The notes under the pieces are model-generated. The model ran no database searches and was not told where the DNA came from. It saw only the letters and a program-made list of their open reading frames with translations. This document shows positions 8,294 to 17,168 of a DNA stretch of 52,803 bases, piece by piece. Origin of the DNA: an uncultured Ignavibacteria bacterium (lineage in GTDB: Bacteria > Bacteroidota > Ignavibacteria > Kapaibacteriales > Kapaibacteriaceae); contig CALMZQ010000189.1 of assembly GCA_937870915.1 (NCBI GenBank), positions 1-52,803 of the forward strand, read 5' to 3'. Position 1 is the first letter of the stretch. Each line of letters opens with the position of its first letter. The position numbers and the translations under genes are program-made.

Positions 8294-11200
8294 TCATCGT
8301 TGAATGAGCACGGTGTTCCGGTACGTGGTACCGCGTGCATCTATGGTGAGGAGATACAGACCTGCACCCAAGGAGCTCACGTCAACAACCGCTTGTCCGG
8401 TTCCGGAGGCATCGGGCGTGATCGTACCGCTGGCCACCTCGAGGCCTACGTAGTTCGCAAGTGACCACGGGATAGGTGTGGTGCCAGCGCCCTTGACAAG
8501 GATTGTAAGATCGGTTGACGCCGGTGTAGGGAAGACGGTGATGGAAAACCCTTCAAGCTTTGGTTCCAAGTACCGGTCTCCGCCCTCACGGCAGATGTCG
8601 GTGATGATGATTTTACCATCGGTTGTAGTGACTTCCACGGGGGTGTTCCCGGTCCATGCAAAGTTCGACAACGTGAGCATGGTGATGTCTGTTGTACCAA
8701 GTACGGCTGTAAAGGCAAGCTCACCAATCTGGCCCACGGTGTCGGTGCCCCGAGTGCCGTTGATCGTGATGGTGCATGGAGTGAACTGTCCCTCCACAAA
8801 ACAATCAGGCGTGGAGCCGCCTGCTCCTACCACCACCATCGGGTTGTACGTTACATTAGCCGTCCATGCACGGAGGTTGTTGGCGTTGAGGCCCTGAGAT
8901 GATGTGATGCGAATAGGGACGGAGAAGCGGTCTCCGATCTTCACAGCAGCCGTGTCGATTGCGATGTGACTTTTGGCAGCAGTCTGTGTGATGCTGCACG
9001 TGCCGGTGAAGGACGTAAAGACTGGGAGGGCACATGCCACGGGAATGGACGCTTCAATGGAATCGAGCACGGTTTGGCTTGAAGCACACGTGACTCGATA
9101 ATCCACTTCGATCATGGCACCCGGCAAGATCGCGGACAGATTGGCAGGACGAGTGCCAACAACAACGGTGGACGGAGACCGCGAAGTAACTACAACACTT
9201 ACTGTGTCTGTTCCGCTATTGGTGAAACTTATCGTGCCTGTAGAGAAGCCGGTAATTACACCAAGTGGCACTGAAGTGACATTGGCCGTGAGCCGTGGAC
9301 TTGTACGCATACCGCTGATGCGAATCACTCGGCGTACGCTGCATGGTTCAAAGACAATCACGATAGAATCAACCAATGGTCCATCTAGCGCAGGGGTCCA
9401 GACAACATTGAAGGTAACAGGCTGTCCGGACGTGAGTACCTGACCGGCAACAAGCGTTGTGCTCAAAGTTGGACCCGTAGTAACGCTGGCAATGGAGGCT
9501 GAGCCTGTGCCATCAAAGGAGAGCTGAGTTGTCCGCGATGTGGATGGGAATGACTCACATACCGAGAACTCTCCAAAATCCACCGATGGAGGTGTGGTAA
9601 AGGCGATGCCATTCTTCTGCGCTGTAAACGTTACCGGCATGTTCACCGTGCATGGCTCAGCAACAAGAGTAGAGGTCTGGGAGAAGGCGCCTGCTACTGA
9701 CGGTCTTACGGTTACCCGAACGTCCTGCGACGAGCGCGCGGCAATCGTGATCGGTCCGGCTGGGCTGAAGACAACTTCTGCCGTGCTCGGCAGTGTTACC
9801 GTTACCGCAACCGTAGAGGTGTTGTTGATCGTGACGGTAGTGTCTCGTTCGTTTTCACAACCAGAGAGAATGCCAACATCTATTGATGATGGTGACGTTG
9901 TTACGGTTACCTCTGACGTGAGAGCGTTGAGATTTGCTCGCAACGTATCTGCACACGCACCTGCTGTATAGGCAAACTTTGCAACAGCAGAGAACGTACC
10001 TGCCGCACCTGGAGTATACCGAAAATAGATGCGCTGTTCCTTGCCGGGGTCTATGCTAACAGGAGTGGTTGGCGAGACAATGCTGAATGGAGCCGCTACG
10101 ATTCCCGGCTCCAATACCAACACATCCTGGCTGCCATTTCTAACCGTTGTGGAGTCTGTTGTTTCAGCTTGATCACACTTCACACCAGCTCCAAAATTCA
10201 CTGTGCCCGGAATGATCGTAGCCGTGAGTTGCTGCTTAAAGGCCTTGTACTGGAAGTTCACCTTCCACGCACATGGAGAGCCGGACAGCGTGAACGTCCC
10301 GTTCGTTGTGCCGGGAGCTGTTGGTGCTATTCGCACAAACAACGATGCAACACCACCAGGAGCGACAATGATCGGGGTTGCTATTGGTGTTACAAGACTG
10401 ATGTTCGCGTTGTCCGGTGTGAACGTTTCAATGCGGATCTCATACGTGTGCGGATTGCCGATCGATATCTCTTGCAGTACGTCGGGAGTGCATGCGTCGA
10501 TGTTGCCTACGTCAATGATCGCAGGTGAAAAGTTCGGGCGCGGGTCCACAACAGTTACAAGAACTGTGTCTTTGGCAAGGCAACCGGCAGAATCGGTAGC
10601 AGTAACCTCATAGCGCGAAGTAGTGCCGGGACTTGCGTTAGGGTTTTGCGTTGTGTCGCTGTCCAGAAACTCCGGACCCAATTCAATTCGATTCCATTTG
10701 AATTTGAACGGAGCTGTTCCACCGCTTGGCGTCGCAAAAAGAGTTGCAATGCCATTCTTACACATCGTGGTATCTCTGCCTGCAGATACGGATGGCTTGG
10801 GATTGCGTGCCATGTACAATGTATCCCGATATCGACATCCATCAACCGTTGTGCAAAGAACAGAGTAGCTACCGGTGTCGGTAACAACGATTGCCCGAGT
10901 TGTAGCACCAGTCGACCAGAGGTACCTATCAAAACCTGCAGGTGCCAAGAGTTGACGTGAGTCAACATCACACAGCGTGGACGGTCCGTTAGGTACGATA
11001 GCGATCACGGAGTCCTTGCAATCGCTAAAGTGGGATACAAACGTATGCGACCACAGTGTGTCCTTGGGTAGGTCAGAAGAATCTTGATATGCACCGGCTG
11101 TTGTATCCATTCGATACGACGAAAGCGATGCAACTACGGTAACGTAGGCGTTGCCATCAACTACGATATCTGCAATAATGTCATTACCGTTGTCTGCATT

Positions 11201-13237
11201 TGGAGGAGTTGGTGGCGGTGGAAACGGTGGTAGTGGATTCTGAGATGGGGCTCCGTGGTGTGAGCCATAGAGCACGGTAGACCCGTTCGCATTGATCTTG
11301 GCAAAGTATCCGTCAAAACCGGCGATACCATTCGGCGTTGTTTGAAAGGCATCCGTTGTGATGGGCACATCCGTTGCCCTATTAGTGAAGCCGGCTACCC
11401 AAACATTGTTCGACTTGTCAAAACCAACACCGTAGAGTCCGTCGAGTTCGCCGCTACCGTAGTAGGTTGACCATTGTGTTGCACCATTGGCCGCGATCTT
11501 ACGAATAAAGCCGTCTGTACTGCCACCGATGGTGCCCTTGATGGGTGCCAGGGTTGGGAAGTTGTTGCCATACGTTAGGCCAACGGCACACACAGAACCG
11601 GTTGCGTCTACAGCGAGGTCTCCAAAATTTTCCATGCCAATGCTACCGAACATTGTTGCCCATTCGCGAACTGGTGTTGGTCCGAACTTGACAACAACGA
11701 TGTCCTCCAGACTCTTATACACCGTGGCATCTGTGACCGGGAAATTCGGCGAATATGTGATGCCCCCAAAGATCACATTGCCATCCTTGTCTATCACAAT
11801 CTTACCGCCGATATCATCAACTCCGCCACCGTAGAAGATCAAGTAGTTGTGGGACCATAAAGCGGCGTTTGTTGGTTTGGGTTTTACTACACTCACAAAG
11901 ATGTCTGTATTGCGATAATTGTTCGTAGAATCCTTGCGATACGGCATGTCTCCAAACACATTGCCAAGTTTTGGGCTGCGTGTATACCCAACGATTGCAA
12001 CAGCATTGTCACTCACCGCTATGCCGGTTGCAACATCGCTCTCTCTGCCATAGACCTGCCAGCTGTCTCCCCACGAACCGTTCGGGAGTAGCTTGAGCAC
12101 CATAGCCTCTGCTAATTGGACTGAGTCCCAATCACCGTATGGCCCACTCCCTACCTGAAGATTTGGAAGATCGGGTGAGTCCGTTTGCCCACATGCCCAA
12201 ACGTTTCCTTTCGAGTCGCAAGTGATGTCTCGAATTCGGTCATTCTTCGACCCGCCATAATAGGTGTGCCATACAAAGGCGCCGGTCTCAGTGAACTTGG
12301 TAACAAAACCGTCAACTCCGGCCTTAAATCTCCGTTGCAATACACCGGGGATGTTTGGCATGTTCGTAGCTGTTGTAGAACCGGAAATGAAGATGTTTCC
12401 AAACGGATCGGCGGCGATACGTGCTGTTTCAATGTTGTTGTTCCAACCGTAGTAGGTACCCCATACGCGCTGAGGGTCAACAACCAGTGACAAGGTTCGG
12501 TTATAGTCTTCAATACGGAATCGTACAGATGATCCGTCAACAAGGAACCGTGCGCCTACATTTTTACCGCGCACACCATTGGCGTGACTCTCAAACACAA
12601 CGGGAGCATGCTCTCCAATCGTTCCCAGCGGAGTTGTAAGAGTTAGGTCGCCGTTTGGCCGAAGAGTTGGTGCAGAGCCCCCTACATACCGAAACGCTAT
12701 CTGTTGTGCATCTGCACCGGGGTGAACAATAAAGTCGTATTTCACTCCAAGGGAATTGACGTACATCCGCAGGTCGATTCCCGGCCACACCTCATGATAC
12801 ACGATGGCATTGTAACGATCGGCCACAAACCCATCCTTACCACCACCTGGGAGGATGTGCCGAATGATGCCGGGGGCCTTCTGTTGAAATTCGATACGGG
12901 GCGAAGGGTTGCTGGCAATGAGTTCCATGTCTACTCGGTATGCGGCAACGTCAAATTCCACTTCATGTTTTGTAGATCCTTCTGTAGGCGTAATACTGGT
13001 CTGCATCAAGTGCAGGCCGCCACGGTGGACGTAGGCCATAGTTCCGTTGACGCGGATAACTGCATCAATGTAGGATGTGTTCGACCCATCGCTGAACTTC
13101 ACCTGCCCAACATTGGTCTCAAAAGCAGGCGGCAGAGTGCGTGATGAACGTGGTGATGGCGATGTGCTGGCTGCAAAGGCTGAGACCGAGGCGGCGAGGA
13201 CTGCGAGAATGATCGAAAAGCGACAACAGATATGCAT
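8294..13237 (-). CDS. Giant SBBP-type beta-propeller protein with T9SS sorting domain
   Basis: The predicted 1647-residue protein has a signal peptide (about 1-23). An N-terminal domain of the DUF7948 kind follows, found ahead of SBBP repeats (FETNVGQVKF). Residues about 260-750 hold tandem SBBP propeller blades of the type TYYGGSKNDRIRDI. Next are Ig/PKD-like domains (about 770-900), several Hydin-like beta-sandwiches (about 920-1410) and a cohesin-like domain (about 1420-1545). A T9SS type A sorting domain ends it (FPTPASTDLTILV, LGAGLYLLTI). The start at 13237 is chosen because GGAG precedes it closely and the signal peptide begins there; a longer in-frame start at 13306 exists. It heads the four-gene minus-strand unit. 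Predicted to be exported and surface-exposed; its ligand is unknown. Confidence 0.85.
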   Translation of the reverse strand: MHICCRFSIILAVLAASVSAFAASTSPSPRSSRTLPPAFETNVGQVKFSDGSNTSYIDAVIRVNGTMAYVHRGGLHLMQTSITPTEGSTKHEVEFDVAAYRVDMELIASNPSPRIEFQQKAPGIIRHILPGGGKDGFVADRYNAIVYHEVWPGIDLRMYVNSLGVKYDFIVHPGADAQQIAFRYVGGSAPTLRPNGDLTLTTPLGTIGEHAPVVFESHANGVRGKNVGARFLVDGSSVRFRIEDYNRTLSLVVDPQRVWGTYYGWNNNIETARIAADPFGNIFISGSTTATNMPNIPGVLQRRFKAGVDGFVTKFTETGAFVWHTYYGGSKNDRIRDITCDSKGNVWACGQTDSPDLPNLQVGSGPYGDWDSVQLAEAMVLKLLPNGSWGDSWQVYGRESDVATGIAVSDNAVAIVGYTRSPKLGNVFGDMPYRKDSTNNYRNTDIFVSVVKPKPTNAALWSHNYLIFYGGGVDDIGGKIVIDKDGNVIFGGITYSPNFPVTDATVYKSLEDIVVVKFGPTPVREWATMFGSIGMENFGDLAVDATGSVCAVGLTYGNNFPTLAPIKGTIGGSTDGFIRKIAANGATQWSTYYGSGELDGLYGVGFDKSNNVWVAGFTNRATDVPITTDAFQTTPNGIAGFDGYFAKINANGSTVLYGSHHGAPSQNPLPPFPPPPTPPNADNGNDIIADIVVDGNAYVTVVASLSSYRMDTTAGAYQDSSDLPKDTLWSHTFVSHFSDCKDSVIAIVPNGPSTLCDVDSRQLLAPAGFDRYLWSTGATTRAIVVTDTGSYSVLCTTVDGCRYRDTLYMARNPKPSVSAGRDTTMCKNGIATLFATPSGGTAPFKFKWNRIELGPEFLDSDTTQNPNASPGTTSRYEVTATDSAGCLAKDTVLVTVVDPRPNFSPAIIDVGNIDACTPDVLQEISIGNPHTYEIRIETFTPDNANISLVTPIATPIIVAPGGVASLFVRIAPTAPGTTNGTFTLSGSPCAWKVNFQYKAFKQQLTATIIPGTVNFGAGVKCDQAETTDSTTVRNGSQDVLVLEPGIVAAPFSIVSPTTPVSIDPGKEQRIYFRYTPGAAGTFSAVAKFAYTAGACADTLRANLNALTSEVTVTTSPSSIDVGILSGCENERDTTVTINNTSTVAVTVTLPSTAEVVFSPAGPITIAARSSQDVRVTVRPSVAGAFSQTSTLVAEPCTVNMPVTFTAQKNGIAFTTPPSVDFGEFSVCESFPSTSRTTQLSFDGTGSASIASVTTGPTLSTTLVAGQVLTSGQPVTFNVVWTPALDGPLVDSIVIVFEPCSVRRVIRISGMRTSPRLTANVTSVPLGVITGFSTGTISFTNSGTDTVSVVVTSRSPSTVVVGTRPANLSAILPGAMIEVDYRVTCASSQTVLDSIEASIPVACALPVFTSFTGTCSITQTAAKSHIAIDTAAVKIGDRFSVPIRITSSQGLNANNLRAWTANVTYNPMVVVGAGGSTPDCFVEGQFTPCTITINGTRGTDTVGQIGELAFTAVLGTTDITMLTLSNFAWTGNTPVEVTTTDGKIIITDICREGGDRYLEPKLEGFSITVFPTPASTDLTILVKGAGTTPIPWSLANYVGLEVASGTITPDASGTGQAVVDVSSLGAGLYLLTIDARGTTYRNTVLIQR

Positions 13238-13351
13238 GGGTACTCCATGTGGCGGAACGGACAACGAGAATACGGCAGAACATGGTGACTGCAAAGACAC
13301 TCTCAATATTCCGTATCATTGACAATTGATCGCTATGGACGTTCCAACTGC

Positions 13352-14176
13352 ATGACAACCATTGAGACGCTGTCGAGTGTACACGGCCGTGCACTCCTGC
13401 GAGACATCTACCGAGAGCTCAGATTTGAGCGTCAGGTCAGTGCCTTGGTGGTTCTGACCACGATGTGGCGTATCTGCTCCACCGAACGCGAACTCATCCG
13501 CATGACCAAGCGCGATGTGGTGGTATTGCATCCCCTTGGAGTATGGTCCGGCTCGGCTTTGTGGATGCAGGAAGTGGTCAATCGGTTCTTCTACTCCGCT
13601 ATCAATGCCTTTGTCTATTTCGGAGCTGCTCTGCTCTTGGTTGCCGTTGGCCTCAACCGCACGAGGGTGATCGAAACGCCGGGGCTGGTGGTAGCGGGGG
13701 TAATCCTCGAAGCCCTCCTCCTCATCCTGCTCTTTGTGGTGATGTTCTTCACACCTCCCGAGGAAATGGAGCAAACCTCGTCGGCCAACGGTCAGTCTGC
13801 CGCAACAGAGGAACTTCTTCGCGAACTTGGTGAGATCGGTCGAGACTATGCAGCCATGGCCGTTCAGTTAGAAACTATTGCTGGTACGCTCAGTGACCTA
13901 GTTGAGCGCCAAGACACCATGATCGTGCAGATGCGAGATGGCGTTGAGGCTGCCGTAAGTGCCGTTGCACCGAATCCCGATCTGATGAACGCTATGAGGT
14001 CCACCACCACCTCTCTTGAACGATTTACTGACGGTGTGGACGCACTTGGAGAGCGCCTCAAGGCCGTGGAACGTCAGGAAGTGGAACGCCTTGTACGTAC
14101 TGAGATCGAACGTATCCTCTCTCGCCATATTCTGGATCGCGATGAACGATCGTCATCGTCCACGCAGGCGGGTTGA
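13352..14176 (+). CDS. Candidate GldL/PorL-like T9SS motor protein
   Basis: The 274-residue protein has an N-terminal cytoplasmic region, two membrane helices (about 82-101 and 111-133) and a long C-terminal coiled-coil-like cytoplasmic part. Helix 2 carries a buried glutamate, E120, in GVILEALLL, matching the GldL pattern GLVTEALIF in which this charged residue belongs to the proton-driven motor. Helix 1 contains VYFGAALLLVAVG, like the first GldL helix. The next gene overlaps it by 35 bp and resembles GldM. GldL usually has its helices at the very N-terminus; here about 80 residues precede them, so the assignment is an inference. The ATG at 13352 is preferred over a TTG at 13319. No clear Shine-Dalgarno is seen. 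Confidence 0.6.
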   Translation: MTTIETLSSVHGRALLRDIYRELRFERQVSALVVLTTMWRICSTERELIRMTKRDVVVLHPLGVWSGSALWMQEVVNRFFYSAINAFVYFGAALLLVAVGLNRTRVIETPGLVVAGVILEALLLILLFVVMFFTPPEEMEQTSSANGQSAATEELLRELGEIGRDYAAMAVQLETIAGTLSDLVERQDTMIVQMRDGVEAAVSAVAPNPDLMNAMRSTTTSLERFTDGVDALGERLKAVERQEVERLVRTEIERILSRHILDRDERSSSSTQAG

Positions 14177-15626
14177 GATCTATTTCGTTCTCTATCTAGT
14201 GGCCCTTGTCCTGCTCATGCCGGACAAAAGCGACCTGGTAGAAACGAAGGATGATGCGGCCGCCCTTGCTCATGCCCGTTTGGAGCTTACACCAGACCGA
14301 ATGCGTCTGTTGTGTGAACTCACGCGTGATAGCACAGGGGGCGCACGTATCACGGCACTCGACTCATTCAACGTGATTCGCTATTCGGGCACTGTTGCTG
14401 ATATGCGCGTTAGTGCACGTATCGAAGAAGTGGAAACTGGTCAGATCCTCACGATAGAACCGGGCGAATCTTCTACGCCGATGTTCTCTTTGGAACATCA
14501 GCCACAAAGAAATGCCGTTGTCTTTCATTGGCACCCGGACTTGGTGAATGCCATGACGCGCACGTTTCGCGTTACCATTATGGGTAGCGGTGCACCCGTA
14601 GGCTCGCTTGGCGCAAACGGGGTTGATGGGGATGATCTTCCGGCGGGACTTCGCATGACGGGTTCAACACAGTTTGTGCTCTCAACATTGGTAGACAATG
14701 AGCAACCCAATACGATCATCACGCTACCAGGTGGACGAGACACGGTAATCGTACGCGACACCTCAGGCGGGAACGGTGGTATTGCTTCCATGGGCGAGTT
14801 CTGGATAGATCCGGCCCGCGATAAGATTACCACCATCTCGTCTCGAGAATGGACAAATAGGATTAGCGTTGGGGGAGCAGATCCGGCACGTGACCTTGTT
14901 GGACTGCCAAGGATCCGTGTTATCGGTGAAAACATTGGCGAAATACAACGCTACACAGATCAACGGACCATCATCGTAAAGGGGCGAGCCCCTCGCAGTG
15001 GTTCGGTCACCATTGAGGTAAGTGCTCAACGACGCGATGGACAAACACGTACTACCACCTTTATCGTGAGTGCTCAGCCCCTTGCTATAGTTGATGTACC
15101 GGATGTGATGTATCCCAATGCCGACTATGTTGTTGACCCACGCCTTCCGGCAGTAGAAAACACGCGGGCAGTTGTGCGCGATGGGGACAGGGAGATAGCC
15201 TCAACCAATGAGGGTACCATGCGCATACGTCCGCAGCTGCGAGACACCGGGCACACTCTCGTCTTTGAACGTTATGTGGATGGCAACAAAGAAGGGGCCT
15301 CGCAACAGATCCAGGTACGGAACTACCCGGCTCCCGTTATTCGTGATGTGAAACGAGATGTAGATCAACGCAAGAAGACCGTGGTAGTCCAATTCTTCTC
15401 AAGCGATCGAAGTGTTAATCGTCCAACGCTGCGAGTGTTGGACGGTAATGCCCAAGAACCCCGCAAACTATCGGGCTATTTGAGAGCAGCAGACGGTCAG
15501 TCTCCAACAACGTCTTGGCTTGAGGTGTTTGAAGTAACCATTCGGGATCCGCAACGGCCGTTCACCTTCCGCATTCAAGCGTTTGATGATAAGGGGCGAG
15601 CCAGCCCCGTGTGGGTCGAAGACTAA
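14142..15626 (+). CDS. Candidate GldM/PorM-like T9SS motor protein
   Basis: The 494-residue protein has one N-terminal membrane helix preceded by arginines (PRRRVEIYFVLYLVALVLL) and a large extracytoplasmic part of successive beta-sandwich domains. GldM has the same topology, a similar length (about 510-520 residues) and a comparable start (PRQKMINLMYLV) with a functional arginine before the helix. The start at 14142 overlaps the end of the GldL-like gene by 35 bp, implying coupled translation. The in-frame upstream extension to 14016 is rejected because it only translates the overlap. GldL and GldM together convert proton-motive force to rotation powering T9SS, which the sorting-domain proteins in this window need. 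gldK and gldN are not adjacent. Its stop overlaps the mltG stop on the other strand. Confidence 0.6.
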   Translation: MNDRHRPRRRVEIYFVLYLVALVLLMPDKSDLVETKDDAAALAHARLELTPDRMRLLCELTRDSTGGARITALDSFNVIRYSGTVADMRVSARIEEVETGQILTIEPGESSTPMFSLEHQPQRNAVVFHWHPDLVNAMTRTFRVTIMGSGAPVGSLGANGVDGDDLPAGLRMTGSTQFVLSTLVDNEQPNTIITLPGGRDTVIVRDTSGGNGGIASMGEFWIDPARDKITTISSREWTNRISVGGADPARDLVGLPRIRVIGENIGEIQRYTDQRTIIVKGRAPRSGSVTIEVSAQRRDGQTRTTTFIVSAQPLAIVDVPDVMYPNADYVVDPRLPAVENTRAVVRDGDREIASTNEGTMRIRPQLRDTGHTLVFERYVDGNKEGASQQIQVRNYPAPVIRDVKRDVDQRKKTVVVQFFSSDRSVNRPTLRVLDGNAQEPRKLSGYLRAADGQSPTTSWLEVFEVTIRDPQRPFTFRIQAFDDKGRASPVWVED

Positions 15627-16612
15627 CGACGCGACCTTCGATAGAGGCGCACATTCTCCATATGTTCAGCACCTGTTCGAGCAAAGCGGTGGAGTCCGGT
15701 ACTATCTCCTCGCGCTACGAAATAGATGTAGGAGTGCTTCTCCGGTTGTAAGGCGGCCCTTATTGCATCCGTACCCGGATTACCGATCGGTCCTGGCGGG
15801 AGTCCGGTATGTAGATACGTGTTGTACGCATGTGCGTCATCTAGATCCCGGTACATCACCCGGCGTTTCATGCCGATGCCGTATTGCACTGTTGGGTCCG
15901 CTTCGAGTTTCATTCCCCGTTTCAATCTATTCGCATATACGCCGGCGATCTTCGGCATCTCGCTCACGGTAGCTGCTTCTGCTTGAACGATCGATGCAAG
16001 GGTAAGAATCTCTTTGCGAGAACGTTCGGTATCCAAGGAGCCCCATACCGTCTGCAATTCCGTTGCCAATCGCTCACCGATAGCGCCTGCTTCGTCTCGC
16101 CACAACACGTCGTATGTATTTGGGCTGAGGTACCCTTCCATTGATGGTGCATCGTGGGTGTATTTCTTCACCACCGAGTCATTTTCACACCAGGCCACGA
16201 ATGCAGATGAATCAATCTCGGCTTTTTGGCTGAGGATGCCTGCGATCTCGCGATAGGTTAGACCCTCTGGTATAGTTACGCGAATGGCCGGACGATGTCT
16301 GCCGCTCAGGACTGCCATCACCACGTCCCATTGTGTGTCCGTTGCTGTAAACACATACCAACCATGTTGCACCGGACGTTGGGTGATCCTAGCCATCAAT
16401 CGCGCAGTAACACGAACGAGGCTGGGTGTGGGCAGTGTACATTGCGCATCGATGCTATCAATTGCACCAGCAATCGTTGTCCGTCTGGCAATATGGACCG
16501 TACGCTCACCGTTGATAGGGAGGGGGCGTTGGAGAGACCATACAATGCCTACAATACAGGCAGTTGCAGCAAGCGCAAAAAGGAGAATGATGGTACGGAA
16601 AGGACGTTTCAT
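15623..16612 (-). CDS. mltG: Endolytic murein transglycosylase MltG
   Basis: MltG is an inner-membrane lytic transglycosylase that cuts nascent peptidoglycan and ends glycan chain growth. The 329-residue product has an N-terminal membrane helix (FRTIILLFALAATACIVGIV), a LysM-like region and the YceG catalytic domain. Its key segment is LASIVQAEAATVSEMPKIAG, followed by ANRLKRGMKLEADPTVQYG and YNTYLHTGLPPGPIGNPG. The glutamate aligned with the catalytic residue of E. coli MltG is kept; the glutamate two positions earlier is replaced by Q. The start is uncertain: ATG codons at 16612, 16618, 16645 and 16648 are all in frame without a good Shine-Dalgarno, and each overlaps the divergent gene at 16611. 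Confidence 0.92.
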   Translation of the reverse strand: MKRPFRTIILLFALAATACIVGIVWSLQRPLPINGERTVHIARRTTIAGAIDSIDAQCTLPTPSLVRVTARLMARITQRPVQHGWYVFTATDTQWDVVMAVLSGRHRPAIRVTIPEGLTYREIAGILSQKAEIDSSAFVAWCENDSVVKKYTHDAPSMEGYLSPNTYDVLWRDEAGAIGERLATELQTVWGSLDTERSRKEILTLASIVQAEAATVSEMPKIAGVYANRLKRGMKLEADPTVQYGIGMKRRVMYRDLDDAHAYNTYLHTGLPPGPIGNPGTDAIRAALQPEKHSYIYFVARGDSTGLHRFARTGAEHMENVRLYRRSRR

Positions 16613-17168
16613 GGGCATGGAGGTGTCGGGAAAGATAGGTCTCATCATTGTGATCTTGTTGCTGTGTGGTCAGCGAGCCAATGCAGCACCACTCTCCGAG
16701 CCCGAGATCTTTTTCGGTCCGGCATTTACCAGCCTAGATACCGACGTAGAGATTGGATTTGGATTCGGCGGTGGACTCAACGTAGGTCTGCTCCCATTTG
16801 CCGGAGGAATGATCGAATTGCGGGGCAGTTTAATGCCAGTGTTTGCAGTAGACTCTGTAGTGGGTTTTACTATGACGCAGGCTCATATTCCACTGACTGT
16901 TGCCATTGCATTCCTCGAGCGTCCGGAACACGAAGATAGACTTGGATTAGGGGGCTCGATTGGTTTTGGTTTGATGAGCACACTTGGAAAGCACTCACCA
17001 TCGGCCATCGATGTTCGGCCGTGTTTCACGATTGATCTTACGTTTGGGATCTTTGAACGCGGTGCGCTAAAGTTCCGCTATACAACGGTAGTTGGAAATA
17101 AGGAATCGGCTGATGGGCGAAGCTTGAGCTACCAAACGTTAACGATCGTAGGGTCTACTGCGTGGTAA
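16611..17168 (+). CDS. Small secreted outer-membrane-barrel-like protein
   Basis: The 185-residue product has a signal peptide (GKIGLIIVILLLCGQRANA) followed by glycine-rich amphipathic strands and ends in an aromatic residue (TIVGSTAW), as outer-membrane barrels often do. No family was recognised. The ATG at 16611 has AAGGA seven bases upstream and is preferred to longer readings that run antisense through mltG. Its start codon shares CATG with the minus-strand ATG of mltG. Its 3' end overlaps the convergent ABC ATPase gene by 14 bp. Confidence 0.65.
   Translation: MGMEVSGKIGLIIVILLLCGQRANAAPLSEPEIFFGPAFTSLDTDVEIGFGFGGGLNVGLLPFAGGMIELRGSLMPVFAVDSVVGFTMTQAHIPLTVAIAFLERPEHEDRLGLGGSIGFGLMSTLGKHSPSAIDVRPCFTIDLTFGIFERGALKFRYTTVVGNKESADGRSLSYQTLTIVGSTAW

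Noticed and set aside
14016-14141. Longer start for the GldM-like protein at 14016.
   Set aside because: The extra 42 residues lie wholly inside the preceding gene and would place a polar stretch before the membrane helix.
15623-16612. Loss of the catalytic glutamate in MltG (Q in IVQAEA).
   Set aside because: By residue count from the E. coli protein as I recall it, the catalytic glutamate is the second acidic position, which is kept here; only the nearby first glutamate is changed.
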